Below are positions 16,187 to 24,267 of a DNA stretch of 64,000 bases, in pieces. The notes below the pieces were generated by a model. It was not told the origin of the DNA and did not search any database. It worked only from the letters and a program-made list of their open reading frames with translations. The stretch's first letter is position 1. Each line of letters starts with the position of its first letter. Source of the stretch: Mycolicibacterium tusciae JS617 (GTDB lineage Bacteria; Actinomycetota; Actinomycetes; Mycobacteriales; Mycobacteriaceae); the NCBI RefSeq assembly GCF_000243415.2, contig NZ_KI912270.1, forward strand, positions 6,095,837 through 6,159,836, read 5' to 3'. The translations under genes were made by a program, and so were the position numbers.

Positions 16187-16301
16187 AACACGTCTAAACT
16201 GATCAGCCGAGTGCTGGTCAGTTCACCTAGGTTGTGACAACGTCGTGATATAGGTCGGAGACTCCATCGATCCGATTTGTATCACGAAGTGGGGCGGCAA
16301 A
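16187..16301. promoter_or_regulatory. Upstream region of the subtilisin-like protease gene
   Basis: This short stretch starts at the IS21 terminus and holds TTGTGACAACGTCGTGATATAGG, in which GTTGTGACAAC is a near-perfect palindrome at about 16232. That could be an operator. No gene is seen. Confidence 0.35.
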
Positions 16302-17936
16302 ATGAACGGCACGGAACAAATGGACTTGCTGTATGCGGCGCGATGGCGCACCCAAAGAGCGGAGGAGCCCACTGAGTACATCGTGGTCGAGGATCCGGCC
16401 GCATCTCTCTACCGGCCAATCTCTTTTGGCGTGCGATCGCTTGTAACGCCGTCTGGGCTAGGACACGGGTTGAGGAGCCTGTCTGTCGGAGCATCGACGA
16501 TCTTGGCGGCGGGCGGCATAGCATTCGGGAACCTCCCGCTCTACGCGGTTTCTGTACCCCTTGTGGGTGGACTACTACGCCGCCGTGTTGGCCAACCGAC
16601 CAATGCGACGACTTTGGGAAATGTCGAGCTTCTCGATCGTCGGCCAGGTGATGCGGCGCTGATCCGAACGACTCCCTCAGTTGCAGCGGAGCTGCGCTCT
16701 GTCGGCGTGGAGCTGTTTGAGGACGTTCCCGTCTATCCGGCTGTGGCGCGACCAGCTCTAAAGCGTCGCAAAGTCCCCCGCGGCACCCCAAAGCAGAACG
16801 TCAAGATCATTGTTAAGTCCTCAAGCGGCGCGCGGCTCAGGGGCGTGATCGTGACAGGGATGATGGCGGACCTGACCGTCGACTACCGCCGCACCGACAG
16901 CAAGGGGACAGCGACGCTTAACGCTAGTGGCACAGAGCTGCAGCATGTATGGGTCGACCCCGCACCTAGTCATTGGTCATGGGCAACACGCAACGTGCAA
17001 TTGACCGACGATGATCTCGAGGTCACGTTGGCGCCAATCGCGCAGGGGCACATCGATGGACTTCGCCAGCGCTACACGGCCTGTGACCTGGATGCCGGGG
17101 ACGGTGTTGTAGTGGGCGTGATCGACACAGGTGTGGGGCCTCACCCGGACTTGACTGTGCAAGGAGGTCGCAGCTATCCGCTCGGCCCGCTCGAGATGCC
17201 GTGGACGGCAGGTGATTCGCCCCACGGAACTCACGTCGCAGGCGTGATCGCTTCAAGAGCGGTACGTCCGAGGCGGGGTATCGCTCCAGGAGTAACCCTA
17301 CGTAGCTACCGCATTTACGAGGAGGACGAGGTCGGCCGCTCCTACTCCCTCTCCGCCGCGGTCCGCGATGCCGTAGACGATGGGTGTGACGTAATCAACC
17401 TCTCGGTGGAGTTGGCAGGAAACGACCACCTGCTTGAGCGCCGTATTGTTCAAGCGATAGCTGAAGGGGTCATCGTCGTCGTAGCAGCGGGAAATGGAAG
17501 TCGCGAACCGCTGGCCTTTCCAGCGTCCATCGACGGAGTGGTCGGGGTGGCTGCGCTCGGACGCAGGAGAAGTTATCCCAAGCACGCCGCCTCGGTGTAC
17601 CACGAGGCGGGGCCTCCCGGTACAGACCCTGATGACTACGTCGCGGGTTTTTCAAATCGAGTGCGTCACGACGACGTCGCCGCGCCGGGTGTCGGAACCA
17701 TCTCGACGCTGCCTGACGGCGAATGGGGCGTGATGGATGGGACGTCGCAGGCTGCTCCTGTAGTGACGGCCTTAGTTGCGCGGATACTGGCCGAAAGTGG
17801 ACTAGTCCGCCAAGAACGGTCCATCGGTCGGGCGCAGGCGGTGCTTAAGGAGCTTCGAGAGGGGAATCTTGGGTTGGGCTTTCCCGCAGATCTGGTGGGG
17901 ACGGGCCTAGTGATAGCATCAAACACGAGCCCATGA
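16302..17936 (+). CDS. Subtilisin-like serine protease (S8 family), 544 aa
   Basis: The catalytic triad is clear: Asp in VVGVIDTGVGPHPDL (about residue 274), His in SPHGTHVAGVIAS (about 307), and Ser in MDGTSQAAPVV (about 481), with the oxyanion Asn in VVVAAGNGS. About 230 residues precede the protease. An unassigned, partly hydrophobic part (1-155) is followed by a beta-sandwich-like segment (NVKIIVKSSSGARLRGVIVTG ... KGTATLNASG), similar to carboxypeptidase-regulatory domains. No secretion signal is seen, so it may act in the cytoplasm. Its stop overlaps the next ATG (ATGA). A defence or toxin-activation role is possible but unproven. Confidence 0.88.
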   Translation: MNGTEQMDLLYAARWRTQRAEEPTEYIVVEDPAASLYRPISFGVRSLVTPSGLGHGLRSLSVGASTILAAGGIAFGNLPLYAVSVPLVGGLLRRRVGQPTNATTLGNVELLDRRPGDAALIRTTPSVAAELRSVGVELFEDVPVYPAVARPALKRRKVPRGTPKQNVKIIVKSSSGARLRGVIVTGMMADLTVDYRRTDSKGTATLNASGTELQHVWVDPAPSHWSWATRNVQLTDDDLEVTLAPIAQGHIDGLRQRYTACDLDAGDGVVVGVIDTGVGPHPDLTVQGGRSYPLGPLEMPWTAGDSPHGTHVAGVIASRAVRPRRGIAPGVTLRSYRIYEEDEVGRSYSLSAAVRDAVDDGCDVINLSVELAGNDHLLERRIVQAIAEGVIVVVAAGNGSREPLAFPASIDGVVGVAALGRRRSYPKHAASVYHEAGPPGTDPDDYVAGFSNRVRHDDVAAPGVGTISTLPDGEWGVMDGTSQAAPVVTALVARILAESGLVRQERSIGRAQAVLKELREGNLGLGFPADLVGTGLVIASNTSP

Positions 17937-18184
17937 GACGTTACCTGCTCTATTACACGGAGGGGCGCGACGCGCCTCCTGATGATGTGCGCCGTATCGA
18001 GGCAGCCCCCGGTATGTCTGTCGTCGCCGCTACGCAGGACATGGTCGTGGTCGAGACTAACCGTGCGTGTCTGAATCGCTTGATCGGCGAGCTTAATGGC
18101 TGGCACGTACACGCAGGGGCGGGGATTAAACTGCCCGTCGAGACGGGTCTAACCCGCGCCGCCCAGGCGGGCGCACGCGGCTAG
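17933..18184 (+). CDS. Small protein coupled to the protease, possible I9-like inhibitor/propeptide, 83 aa
   Basis: The pattern MRRYLLYYTEG ... PGMSVVAATQDMVVVETNRACLNRLIGELNGWHV has the strand-helix-strand-strand-helix order of ferredoxin-like propeptides (inhibitor I9). Those normally sit at the N-terminus of subtilisins and fold or inhibit them; the protease next door seems to lack one. The four-base overlap means the two proteins are made together. The fold assignment is inference from the pattern only. Confidence 0.55.
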   Translation: MRRYLLYYTEGRDAPPDDVRRIEAAPGMSVVAATQDMVVVETNRACLNRLIGELNGWHVHAGAGIKLPVETGLTRAAQAGARG

Positions 18185-18192
18185 GCGAACGA

Positions 18193-19173
18193 TCAACCCT
18201 CTACGTGCTGGAATGGATTGTCAGCAACATCAAGTGCTTTCCGGATAGTGTCAGCGGGCGCGTCTGGACCAAGCTTGGCGGCTGTCTTGACGGTCGGTCC
18301 GCTAAAGAAGCGATCCTTTATTCGGTACGCATTGTAGAACGCAGTGACATCGCGCTTAGCAATTATGCGTTCTACCGACCCGCTCTGACGAGCGAATTTT
18401 ACCCCGGCCGCCAAACTGGCAATAGATACTTCGACCGGCGCTAGATTGACGTCCGCATTTAGCAATAACTTTGCGCTGCTCTCGTGCGAGAGCGCAGCAG
18501 AATACGAGCTTGCGACTCCAATCTGGTAGATGAAGCAGAAGTGCTTCTGCCAGGCGCCTACGTTGAACAGCTTGAGCAGCGCGGCGAGAAGAATGACTGG
18601 GTCTTTCATCGTGAACACATGCACATTTTCGGCAGCGATAAAGAACGACTTACTAGATGCGAAGGTGATCTCGACCGCGGCCTCGGCGTCGATAACGATA
18701 TTAAATGCCGCTGATGGTTCGCCCTTGGCGTGGACGGTAATATTTACGTCCTTGCCCGAGACGATCTCGACCGACTGCTGGCTCTTGCCAGGAATGGGAT
18801 CGCCCGCCGGCACGCCGAGCATCGTGTCGGAGGTCCCAAGGTAGCGGAAAGCGTTGTCTTCGATGTACCCACAGTCGCCGAGGGCCATCGACTGCCCAAG
18901 GGGCAGAGTCGGTCGCATCTGTAACGAGCTCTTCTTGCACATCGTGACAAGCTTGTCGAGATCCGCCAAAGTCCCCGCCGCACCGGCTGCGATGCGCTCC
19001 TCTCCAGGGCATACGTTACTCCGCTGAGGACTGTGCGACTCGAATCTCGAATGAAGTGATCGGGAAAGGATTCTTTGGGCGGCCTCGCCAATTGGCCTAA
19101 CTGGGGATGCCTTGTCGTATGCGATCGTCTTCAGGATCGCTTCGAAGCCCTGTCGCGTCAGTCGGTTGGGCAA
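18193..19173 (-). CDS. Unknown protein convergent with the protease, up to 326 aa
   Basis: I do not recognise a family with certainty. The open frame starts with TTG at 19173; an internal ATG at 18942 (MCKKSSLQMRPTLPLGQ) is an alternative and neither has a convincing ribosome site. From there the text LGDCGYIEDNAFRYLG, then VEITFASSKSFFIAAENVHVF, then a helix LLAALLKLFNVGAWQKHFCF and a long beta-rich tail, suggests a mixed alpha/beta protein without a signal peptide. It ends 8 bp from the small protease partner. Cytotoxic effector proteins are often paired with proteases, so that is worth testing, but the sequence does not prove it. Confidence 0.5.
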   Translation of the reverse strand: MPNRLTRQGFEAILKTIAYDKASPVRPIGEAAQRILSRSLHSRFESHSPQRSNVCPGEERIAAGAAGTLADLDKLVTMCKKSSLQMRPTLPLGQSMALGDCGYIEDNAFRYLGTSDTMLGVPAGDPIPGKSQQSVEIVSGKDVNITVHAKGEPSAAFNIVIDAEAAVEITFASSKSFFIAAENVHVFTMKDPVILLAALLKLFNVGAWQKHFCFIYQIGVASSYSAALSHESSAKLLLNADVNLAPVEVSIASLAAGVKFARQSGSVERIIAKRDVTAFYNAYRIKDRFFSGPTVKTAAKLGPDAPADTIRKALDVADNPFQHVEG

Positions 19174-19558
19174 ACATTATTGGGCTAGACGCTCGCCATA
19201 CCACGGTCATACGACGGTCAACAAGGCAGAAAGTGGTCCACCGCGGGCTTGCCATCATTGGTTTGAGCAGTAAGTCTCTTGGAGCCGATGACGGGAATCG
19301 AACCCGCGTATTCAGCTTGGGAAGCTATAAACGCGACTTCTCAGCTATCTATCGCCGCTGGTACAACAGCTATCGCTACCAGCTCTTATCGGCCTGGATA
19401 GAGCTACAACGGCGGATCGGCGCTGGTAGGGCTAACGCGGCGCTGGGGGTTCTGTCCGGGTTTCTCGAACGGACGTTCGGCCGAGCCCTGCAAGCCGCTG
19501 GGCAACACGCAGCGCGACATGCCCCGTAGACGCTCGGCAGCGATGGGAAAATCAGACG
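19174..19558. other. Boundary region without a convincing gene
   Basis: These 385 bp hold the tRNA-Gly fragment. To its right (19345-19529) is an open stretch reading IYRRWYNSYRYQLLSAW, without a start or ribosome site. It could be a decayed gene end. Nothing else is seen. Confidence 0.4.
19280..19326 (-). repeat. 3' fragment of a tRNA-Gly(CCC), likely attachment-site remnant
   Basis: On the minus strand the text reads AGCTTCCCAAGCT (anticodon loop with CCC), then the T arm (GCGGGTTCGATTCCCGT), acceptor strand CATCGGC and T+CCA. The matching 5' half (acceptor GCCGATG, D arm) is absent. A bare tRNA 3' half is the classic scar of integration by a tyrosine integrase, and here it marks the left side of the prophage-like element. 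Confidence 0.72.
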
Positions 19559-19891
19559 ATGAGCGAAGGCGATGACCAGCCCGACGTGTTCATAACTGAT
19601 GTCGTTGGGCACGGTCCGGAGACAGGAGCCGTTGTCTCCAACACGCGGATTAGAGCGAGGGATTTAACCGAACAACATGTTGGTCAGTTCGTCGGCTGCT
19701 ATGACTCGGATGTCGAGGTGAACTACAGCGCCAAGATCCTCAAGGTCAAGCACTTCGCCGAGGGCAACGTCCCAGGTGTGTCTGTTTGGATACGTCACTC
19801 GGCGCTGCCCGATGGGCGACCCAGTCGCGATGAGCGCACGCATGTGCCATTCGATTACGAGTTCGAGCTCATCGACATGATGGCCTGGTAG
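19559..19891 (+). CDS. Phage-type hypothetical protein, 110 aa
   Basis: It is a small acidic soluble protein (MSEGDDQPDVFITDVVGHG ... RARDLTEQHVGQFVGCYD). The middle RIRARDLTEQHVG and KILKVKHFAEGN suggest a beta-barrel-like fold similar to small phage accessory proteins. The family is not recognised. It is the first gene inside the tRNA-Gly boundary. Confidence 0.6.
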   Translation: MSEGDDQPDVFITDVVGHGPETGAVVSNTRIRARDLTEQHVGQFVGCYDSDVEVNYSAKILKVKHFAEGNVPGVSVWIRHSALPDGRPSRDERTHVPFDYEFELIDMMAW

Positions 19892-20233
19892 CCGCTGCAC
19901 AGGATGGCGCGTTCGGTGGCTACCGCTCCGCCGGCCACGCGGCGAGGACAAGTGTGGAGAACGTGCAGGTCCGACTGGGTGGCTCCCATCAGCCCTCTAG
20001 TAGCGCGGCGTCGGCGTCGGTACCGTGTTGATGACGTCGGAGAGACAACCGACTGCGAAAGGCCACATAGCTGAGCCGCTTGATCGGCGACACGCTACGG
20101 ACCGACGCGATGCGCTAAACCACTGAGACTGGCGTGCATCGAGAAGAAACCCTGCAACAGCAGGTGCTACTTCTCGGTGAGCGCTGGTCTTTCTGCTTTC
20201 CGGGGAGTGGCCACCAACCAACCGGAAAGCAAC

Positions 20234-20569
20234 ATGATGACAATCCTAGAAACCAACGGACACCGCGTGGCGGCCGCTGTTGGGAAGAATTTGAACGAGG
20301 TCCATCTTCAAAGCGAGGACGCTGTGGTTCTTGAGCCACCGTTCTTCCTGCAGGACTCTGATTGGTCGCAGCGAGCTGAATGGATGCGCGACTGGGTGTC
20401 CGGCAGGGTGACGGTGAAACAAGATGAGCGCACCCACTCGTGGACGTTGTCCTCTTACGGCAGTGTCTGGGCGGTGGCCGGATCGAAGGAGGCTGCGCTC
20501 CGAGTCATTGCTGACCTTGTGGGCGATGGCGACCGACTGTACGTGGGGATCACGCGGTTCCGCGACTAA
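20234..20569 (+). CDS. Hypothetical protein with WAVAGS motif, 111 aa
   Basis: The start at the first of two ATGs (20234) has GGAAAG just upstream. The C-terminal half SSYGSVWAVAGSKEAALRVIADL matches RTDGVVWAVAGSIDAAVEVAQ in the protein at 23798, so the two genes of the same element are paralogues. The order strand-WAVAGS-helix looks like a small alpha/beta domain. Its function is unknown. A strong terminator-like hairpin follows the stop. Confidence 0.6.
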   Translation: MMTILETNGHRVAAAVGKNLNEVHLQSEDAVVLEPPFFLQDSDWSQRAEWMRDWVSGRVTVKQDERTHSWTLSSYGSVWAVAGSKEAALRVIADLVGDGDRLYVGITRFRD

Positions 20570-20582
20570 TCAAATAATCGAC

Positions 20583-20625
20583 GCGGCGGTAGCCCGAAAA
20601 CCACACTCAATCGGGCTACCGCCGC
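20583..20625. terminator. Bidirectional hairpin between convergent genes
   Basis: Perfect 15-bp arms (GCGGCGGTAGCCCGA and its complement) surround a 13-base loop. The hairpin lies between the stops of the rightward gene (20569) and the leftward gene (20630). It lacks a T tract, as is common for mycobacterial and phage terminators. Confidence 0.75.
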
Positions 20626-20629
20626 TCGC

Positions 20630-20827
20630 CTACTTTGGCCCGCGCAGGCTCTGCGAGGCTGCTGTCGGCCGGTATCGCGTTCCGTCAGGCCTGGGTGGTA
20701 GCTCGTAGCCACGGTCTCCGACGGCGCCGAACTCGCTGTGGCCCGGCTTGAACGTGCCCGGATCGAAGCGGCCCATTTCGCGCATGGCGCGGAGGTATCG
20801 CTGCCATTCGCCATCCTTCTTCGTCAT
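20630..20827 (-). CDS. Small hypothetical phage protein, 65 aa
   Basis: The protein is basic and turn-rich (MTKKDGEWQRYLRAMREMGR then FKPGHSEFGAVGDRGYELPP). The start abuts the stop of the WhiB-like gene with one base between, so it is in the capsid-gene operon. No family is recognised. Confidence 0.55.
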   Translation of the reverse strand: MTKKDGEWQRYLRAMREMGRFDPGTFKPGHSEFGAVGDRGYELPPRPDGTRYRPTAASQSLRGPK

Positions 20828-20828
20828 G

Positions 20829-21170
20829 TCAGCTCACTCTCCTCTTTCCGATATGGCCCTTGTTTCGAATAACACGGCCCGCGACTACCCCTCGGGGGCG
20901 CTGGTACGGCTCTAGTCGTTCCAGCCATTCCTCGCAGGCGTCCAGGGCGGGGCATTCGGCGCATAGCGACAGCGCCTTGGCATTGCCCGACTCGTCGTCC
21001 GAATCGAACAGGCCCGCGTGCTCGCGACACCGTGCACCTGGGAGGTGCGGAATCCGCTCTGCCAGAACGAAGTTACGGAAATCCTGGCCGGGCGCAAACC
21101 CACCGCCGTAGACACGGGTCTCGGCGAGGCCACTACTGGTTGCGGCGTCGAGGCGTCCGCCGAAGGCCAT
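20829..21170 (-). CDS. WhiB-like iron-sulfur regulator, 113 aa
   Basis: Four cysteines in the Wbl arrangement are seen: CREHAGLF for the first, CAECPALDAC for the C-x2-C-x5-C set. A turn RPRGVVAGR follows, in the place of the G(V/I)WGG turn, and a basic tail (KGHIGKRRVS) could reach DNA. Wbl proteins hold a 4Fe-4S cluster and act on sigma factor region 4. Phage-borne Wbl proteins (such as that of mycobacteriophage TM4) can block host WhiB2. The gene lies 9 bp after the capsid gene on the same strand. Confidence 0.72.
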   Translation of the reverse strand: MAFGGRLDAATSSGLAETRVYGGGFAPGQDFRNFVLAERIPHLPGARCREHAGLFDSDDESGNAKALSLCAECPALDACEEWLERLEPYQRPRGVVAGRVIRNKGHIGKRRVS

Positions 21171-21179
21171 GGGTAGCGC

Positions 21180-22286
21180 CTACTGGTCGAACGTCGGGGC
21201 AACGTACTCGTCGTCGGCGACACAATGCAGCGCGACGGCTGCGCCACGGTTGCGAACTCCGACACCGAAGCTGCGCGTCCAAAAGCTTTCCACCAGAGGG
21301 TAAGTCGACCAGTTGCCAGGTAGCTGCTTCAGCCCTTGCCACTCGCTGGCCGGATGTTCCCTGAACCCGCAGACGTTGTTGTTGGCGTTGGCCCCCGAGG
21401 TCGCAACAAGGAGCACGTACTTCGCGGGCATTATCGGGCATTCGTGCAGCCAGCCATGGCCGTAGGAGCCGAGAATCGGTAGGCCCTCGTAGTCGTTCGG
21501 AGCCGCCGACCCGATGAGAGTGCCCTGCCGGATGAACGGCGGAGCCGACGAGCTGGGCAGGAAATCGAACTTTGCATCAGGACCACTCGACCGGCTCGGC
21601 TCGCCAGCGCGCCAGGTTTGTATCGCCTCCGACTCGGACGGTCCGGCAATGATGAGGATCTGCGACCCAGCGCCGACACCAAATCCTTTGGCGCGCAGCA
21701 TGTTAATCCCATCCTCTACGTCGGCAGAGTCCAGAGTTGCGTTCTCGGTTGCTACGTAATGCGAAGTGCTACCGGGGAATACCGTTCCGAGATACGGATT
21801 TGGAACCATGCCATCGGAGTTCCAGAGCCCGTACACCGGATTTCCCTCGGGGCTAATCCCCTGGGTTGGGGTCATAATCCGCTGCAGCACAGTGCCAGTC
21901 GTCAATCGCGAGTCGGCGTCGAGCGCCTCGGCGAACTGGGCACGCACTTGCTCCGCTGTCATGGACCTCATCGCGCGCCATGTCAGACGGGAGGCGAGGT
22001 CGTGATCTCGGAAGGTGTAGCCCATGAGTGCGGCAGTCGGAGTGCCCACCGCCCGAGGCACGCCATATTCGGTAGCACCTTCGAATTTGGACCCGCCGAA
22101 TCCCTGAACCACAGGGTCGGCTGCTGCGGTCGTACTGAAGGTCAATAGGTCTGTCAATCTGGTGCGTCGCTCATTCCAAGTCGACAGGACGTCCTGAAAC
22201 TCCATCCAGAGCTGATTCGTCGGTGTTCCGTCTGCCAGTTTGGCGACGACCGCATCGGCCTGGGTAAGGATTCCGCGCTTTGCCAT
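21180..22286 (-). CDS. Phage major capsid protein, 368 aa
   Basis: I recognise the actinophage major-capsid pattern: an N-terminal helical part (LWMEFQDVLSTWNERRTRLTDLLTF), a middle ending in FDFLPSSSAPPFI and the closing strand WTRSFGVGVRNRGAAVALHC ... TYVAPT-like text. The full length fits HK97-fold capsids of mycobacteriophages that lack a delta domain. No prohead protease, portal or scaffolding gene lies beside it. The start has AGGAAAG upstream. It heads a leftward operon with the WhiB-like gene and faces away from the replication genes. Confidence 0.8.
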   Translation of the reverse strand: MAKRGILTQADAVVAKLADGTPTNQLWMEFQDVLSTWNERRTRLTDLLTFSTTAAADPVVQGFGGSKFEGATEYGVPRAVGTPTAALMGYTFRDHDLASRLTWRAMRSMTAEQVRAQFAEALDADSRLTTGTVLQRIMTPTQGISPEGNPVYGLWNSDGMVPNPYLGTVFPGSTSHYVATENATLDSADVEDGINMLRAKGFGVGAGSQILIIAGPSESEAIQTWRAGEPSRSSGPDAKFDFLPSSSAPPFIRQGTLIGSAAPNDYEGLPILGSYGHGWLHECPIMPAKYVLLVATSGANANNNVCGFREHPASEWQGLKQLPGNWSTYPLVESFWTRSFGVGVRNRGAAVALHCVADDEYVAPTFDQ

Positions 22287-22558
22287 CTTCTTTCCTTTCC
22301 TGGAAAGGCAAGGCTAGCCCTCGATTTGGTGAATGCGCGGATTGAAAGTTTTGGCTAAAACAACAGTTTTGGTTGCGGCTCGGCTGCGGGCTCACTTAGA
22401 AACCGGTTCGGCGCGATTAGGGGTAAGGTTCATTGCGTTGGACCGTTCTGTCTCGGTATAGAGACCGGTCCGGGAAGGTTTGTCTCCCGTCATGGGAGGG
22501 GCGCGATTCGTCGCAGCGCTCTGGTAACCGACCGATCACCGAAGGAATGGATCAACAA
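22287..22558. promoter_or_regulatory. Divergent promoter region of the prophage-like element
   Basis: These 272 bp separate the leftward capsid operon from the rightward early operon. AT-rich patches occur at about 22330-22375 (AAAGTTTTGGCTAAAACAAC, with the inverted pair GTTTT/AAAAC). It is the natural place for the early/late switch. No gene with a ribosome site is seen. Confidence 0.5.
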
Positions 22559-22852
22559 ATGTCAAGAATCGCTGTGTCCAATGCTGCCCAAAATGGGCGG
22601 CCACCTGATCCTGACCCCATCGAGGCTGAACTCGATTGGCGGTTCAACATCAAGGGCAAGGACGGCGTCGTTCAAGCCGCTCAAGCGAAATTTGGTTTGC
22701 CCGTCTCTCTGCGTTCGGTTCGACTGGCGACCAACAATCGAACCCTGCCGAGCTATCTGATTGGCGGAGCTTGCTGGTATTCCGAGCGCGACATTTTTCG
22801 TTGGTTGCGTTCAATGCGTCGTTCCGCCGATGACGAGGCGGTGGCCCGATGA
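22559..22852 (+). CDS. DNA-binding phage protein, helix-turn-helix type, 97 aa
   Basis: The ATG at 22559 is preferred because GAAGGA lies about 13 bases upstream; an ATG at 22547 is too close to it. The C-terminal part (LRSVRLATNNRTLPSYLIGGACWYSERDIFRWL) has the excisionase/MerR-like wing and closing helix. The stop overlaps the next ATG (ATGA). It probably serves as an early regulator or excisionase. Confidence 0.6.
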   Translation: MSRIAVSNAAQNGRPPDPDPIEAELDWRFNIKGKDGVVQAAQAKFGLPVSLRSVRLATNNRTLPSYLIGGACWYSERDIFRWLRSMRRSADDEAVAR

Positions 22853-23607
22853 GCAATTACGTTGACCACAACGCTCTTCGCGCCTACGTGCGGGAGCGGC
22901 ATCAAGACCGCGTCGAAGCTGGCCTAAGCGAGCCATACGAGATTCCTGACTTCACCGACGACGATTTGGTAGGCATCCGTGCGGGCGCGGAGCAGCTTGA
23001 TGCTGCGCTGCGCGAGGCCAGGCAGTACGACCACGCGGAGCTTCTGCCGGTGCTGAGGCGACTACCGGACCTGCGGAAGATGGTTACGACGGTCATGGGT
23101 ATGCACCGCCGCGCCTGGGCCTCGCGTGGTCCTGGCGAGAACAGTCCGTGGCCCCACGATCTTGGCATGATGGGCGAGTTAGTCGAGCGTCCACGCACGC
23201 GTGGAGGTCATTGGCTCTCGGAGTTCGGCGAGGGCACCGACTACGACCGCGTGATGCGGCTGCTTGACCCAGACCGGTCAATGCGCCCCCTCGGGGTGTT
23301 CGCGGGCAAGCCCGAGGACATCCATGTGTTGACTTCCGAGTACAACGTCGATGCCTGGTTAGCGAGCCGGAATCCGAAGGACGGCGGGGTCGAATGTGAC
23401 TGGAAGCGATACTCCTACAAATGGCCGACGTGGGCCTCTAACGAGATCTGGCGGAACTGCCACGGCGGGTGGACGATTCGGAAGACCGAGCCGGAAGAAG
23501 CACCGATCTCGTATCTGGTGAGGGCGTGCGGGACCGTGCTGATCGCTATCGCAACCTGCGACAACTGCCTGCGCTGGCTACTGGCCGGTGGCAGTTACCC
23601 GACATGA
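22849..23607 (+). CDS. Phage-type hypothetical protein, 252 aa
   Basis: The protein is soluble, with a helical N-terminus (HNALRAYVRERHQDRVEAGL, LDAALREARQYDHAELLPVL) and a tryptophan-rich C-terminal half (WKRYSYKWPTWASNEIWRN) ending in CDNC. I do not recognise the family. It overlaps both neighbours by four bases and belongs to the rightward early operon. Confidence 0.6.
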   Translation: MSNYVDHNALRAYVRERHQDRVEAGLSEPYEIPDFTDDDLVGIRAGAEQLDAALREARQYDHAELLPVLRRLPDLRKMVTTVMGMHRRAWASRGPGENSPWPHDLGMMGELVERPRTRGGHWLSEFGEGTDYDRVMRLLDPDRSMRPLGVFAGKPEDIHVLTSEYNVDAWLASRNPKDGGVECDWKRYSYKWPTWASNEIWRNCHGGWTIRKTEPEEAPISYLVRACGTVLIAIATCDNCLRWLLAGGSYPT

Positions 23608-23801
23608 GCCGCAGGCGGCGGAAGCCGATGCGTTCCTGGGGGAGGGATCGCGACCCCGTGCCCGACTACATCGCCTACCCGCACAAACACAAATGCTTCG
23701 GATGCAACGCGAACACTGATGGCCGCGTGATCGTGCATACCGATGACTGTCCATATCGCCCAAGCCTGGGCGGCAACGAAATTGAGAGGAACCCGAAGTG
23801 A
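23604..23801 (+). CDS. Small zinc-finger-like protein, 65 aa
   Basis: The protein is basic at the start (MSRRRRKPMRSWGRDRD) and then has HKHKCFGCN and HTDDCPY, a likely zinc site of three or four ligands. It starts at an ATG overlapping the previous stop and ends overlapping the GTG of the next gene. It is too short for a confident family call. Confidence 0.55.
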   Translation: MSRRRRKPMRSWGRDRDPVPDYIAYPHKHKCFGCNANTDGRVIVHTDDCPYRPSLGGNEIERNPK

Positions 23802-24034
23802 TCAATTCAACGAAGAATGCGCGGCTAGAGCCGAATGAGGTCATTGTGCTCATCCCGCCCGAGGATTACATCAAGGTGGAAATCCTCAGGATCCCGCTGT
23901 GCGAAGAGAACTGGATCGTTCGCACGGACGGCGTGGTCTGGGCAGTCGCCGGCTCGATCGATGCGGCGGTCGAGGTCGCCCAAGAACACGACAACACGAA
24001 GGACGGCGTCAGCATTCGTGTCGTCACTGACTGA
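23798..24034 (+). CDS. Hypothetical protein with WAVAGS motif, 78 aa
   Basis: The GTG start overlaps the previous stop. The text IVRTDGVVWAVAGSIDAAVEV repeats the motif of the protein at 20234, so it is a paralogue in the same element. The first half (VIVLIPPEDYIKVEILRIP) adds two strands. It is the last gene of the early operon and is followed by a hairpin. Confidence 0.55.
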   Translation: MINSTKNARLEPNEVIVLIPPEDYIKVEILRIPLCEENWIVRTDGVVWAVAGSIDAAVEVAQEHDNTKDGVSIRVVTD

Positions 24035-24065
24035 CCGTTAACCCTTTGTCCCGCAAAACGAAAGA

Positions 24066-24096
24066 GCCCCAGTCGGGGAGCCATTCCGACCGGGGC
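24066..24096 (+). terminator. Hairpin after the early operon
   Basis: The arms GCCCCAGTCGG and CCGACCGGGGC pair except at one position around a nine-base loop. The hairpin lies 32 bp after the stop at 24034, preceded by AAAGA and followed by CTTCGG. A terminator is the simplest reading. Confidence 0.65.
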
Positions 24097-24267
24097 CTTC
24101 GGCTACCAGCTGCTGACGAAGCTAAGGAAGCACTAGTGACTTTAGCGCTAATGCAACAAGTTCCGGTTCTATTTGGCCCAGGCTCAACCGGGCTGGATAA
24201 GCGGTCTAGTGCACCTGGCGCGGTGCGGGTACGGTAACGGTTACAAGCAAAACAACCGAATCCTAAG
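24097..24267. other. Gene-free stretch upstream of the candidate RNA
   Basis: No open frame with a ribosome site is seen. The segment CCCAGGCTCAACCGGGCTGG contains a short inverted pair. It probably holds the promoter for the rightward replication genes. Confidence 0.4.

Noticed and set aside
18193..19173. Naming the unknown convergent protein a bacterial gasdermin because of the protease neighbour.
   Set aside because: No gasdermin-specific motif can be confirmed by eye and the orientation is convergent, not operonic; kept only as a hypothesis about an effector.
19280..19326. Calling a complete tRNA-Gly gene.
   Set aside because: The 5' acceptor strand and D arm are missing; only the 3' half is present.
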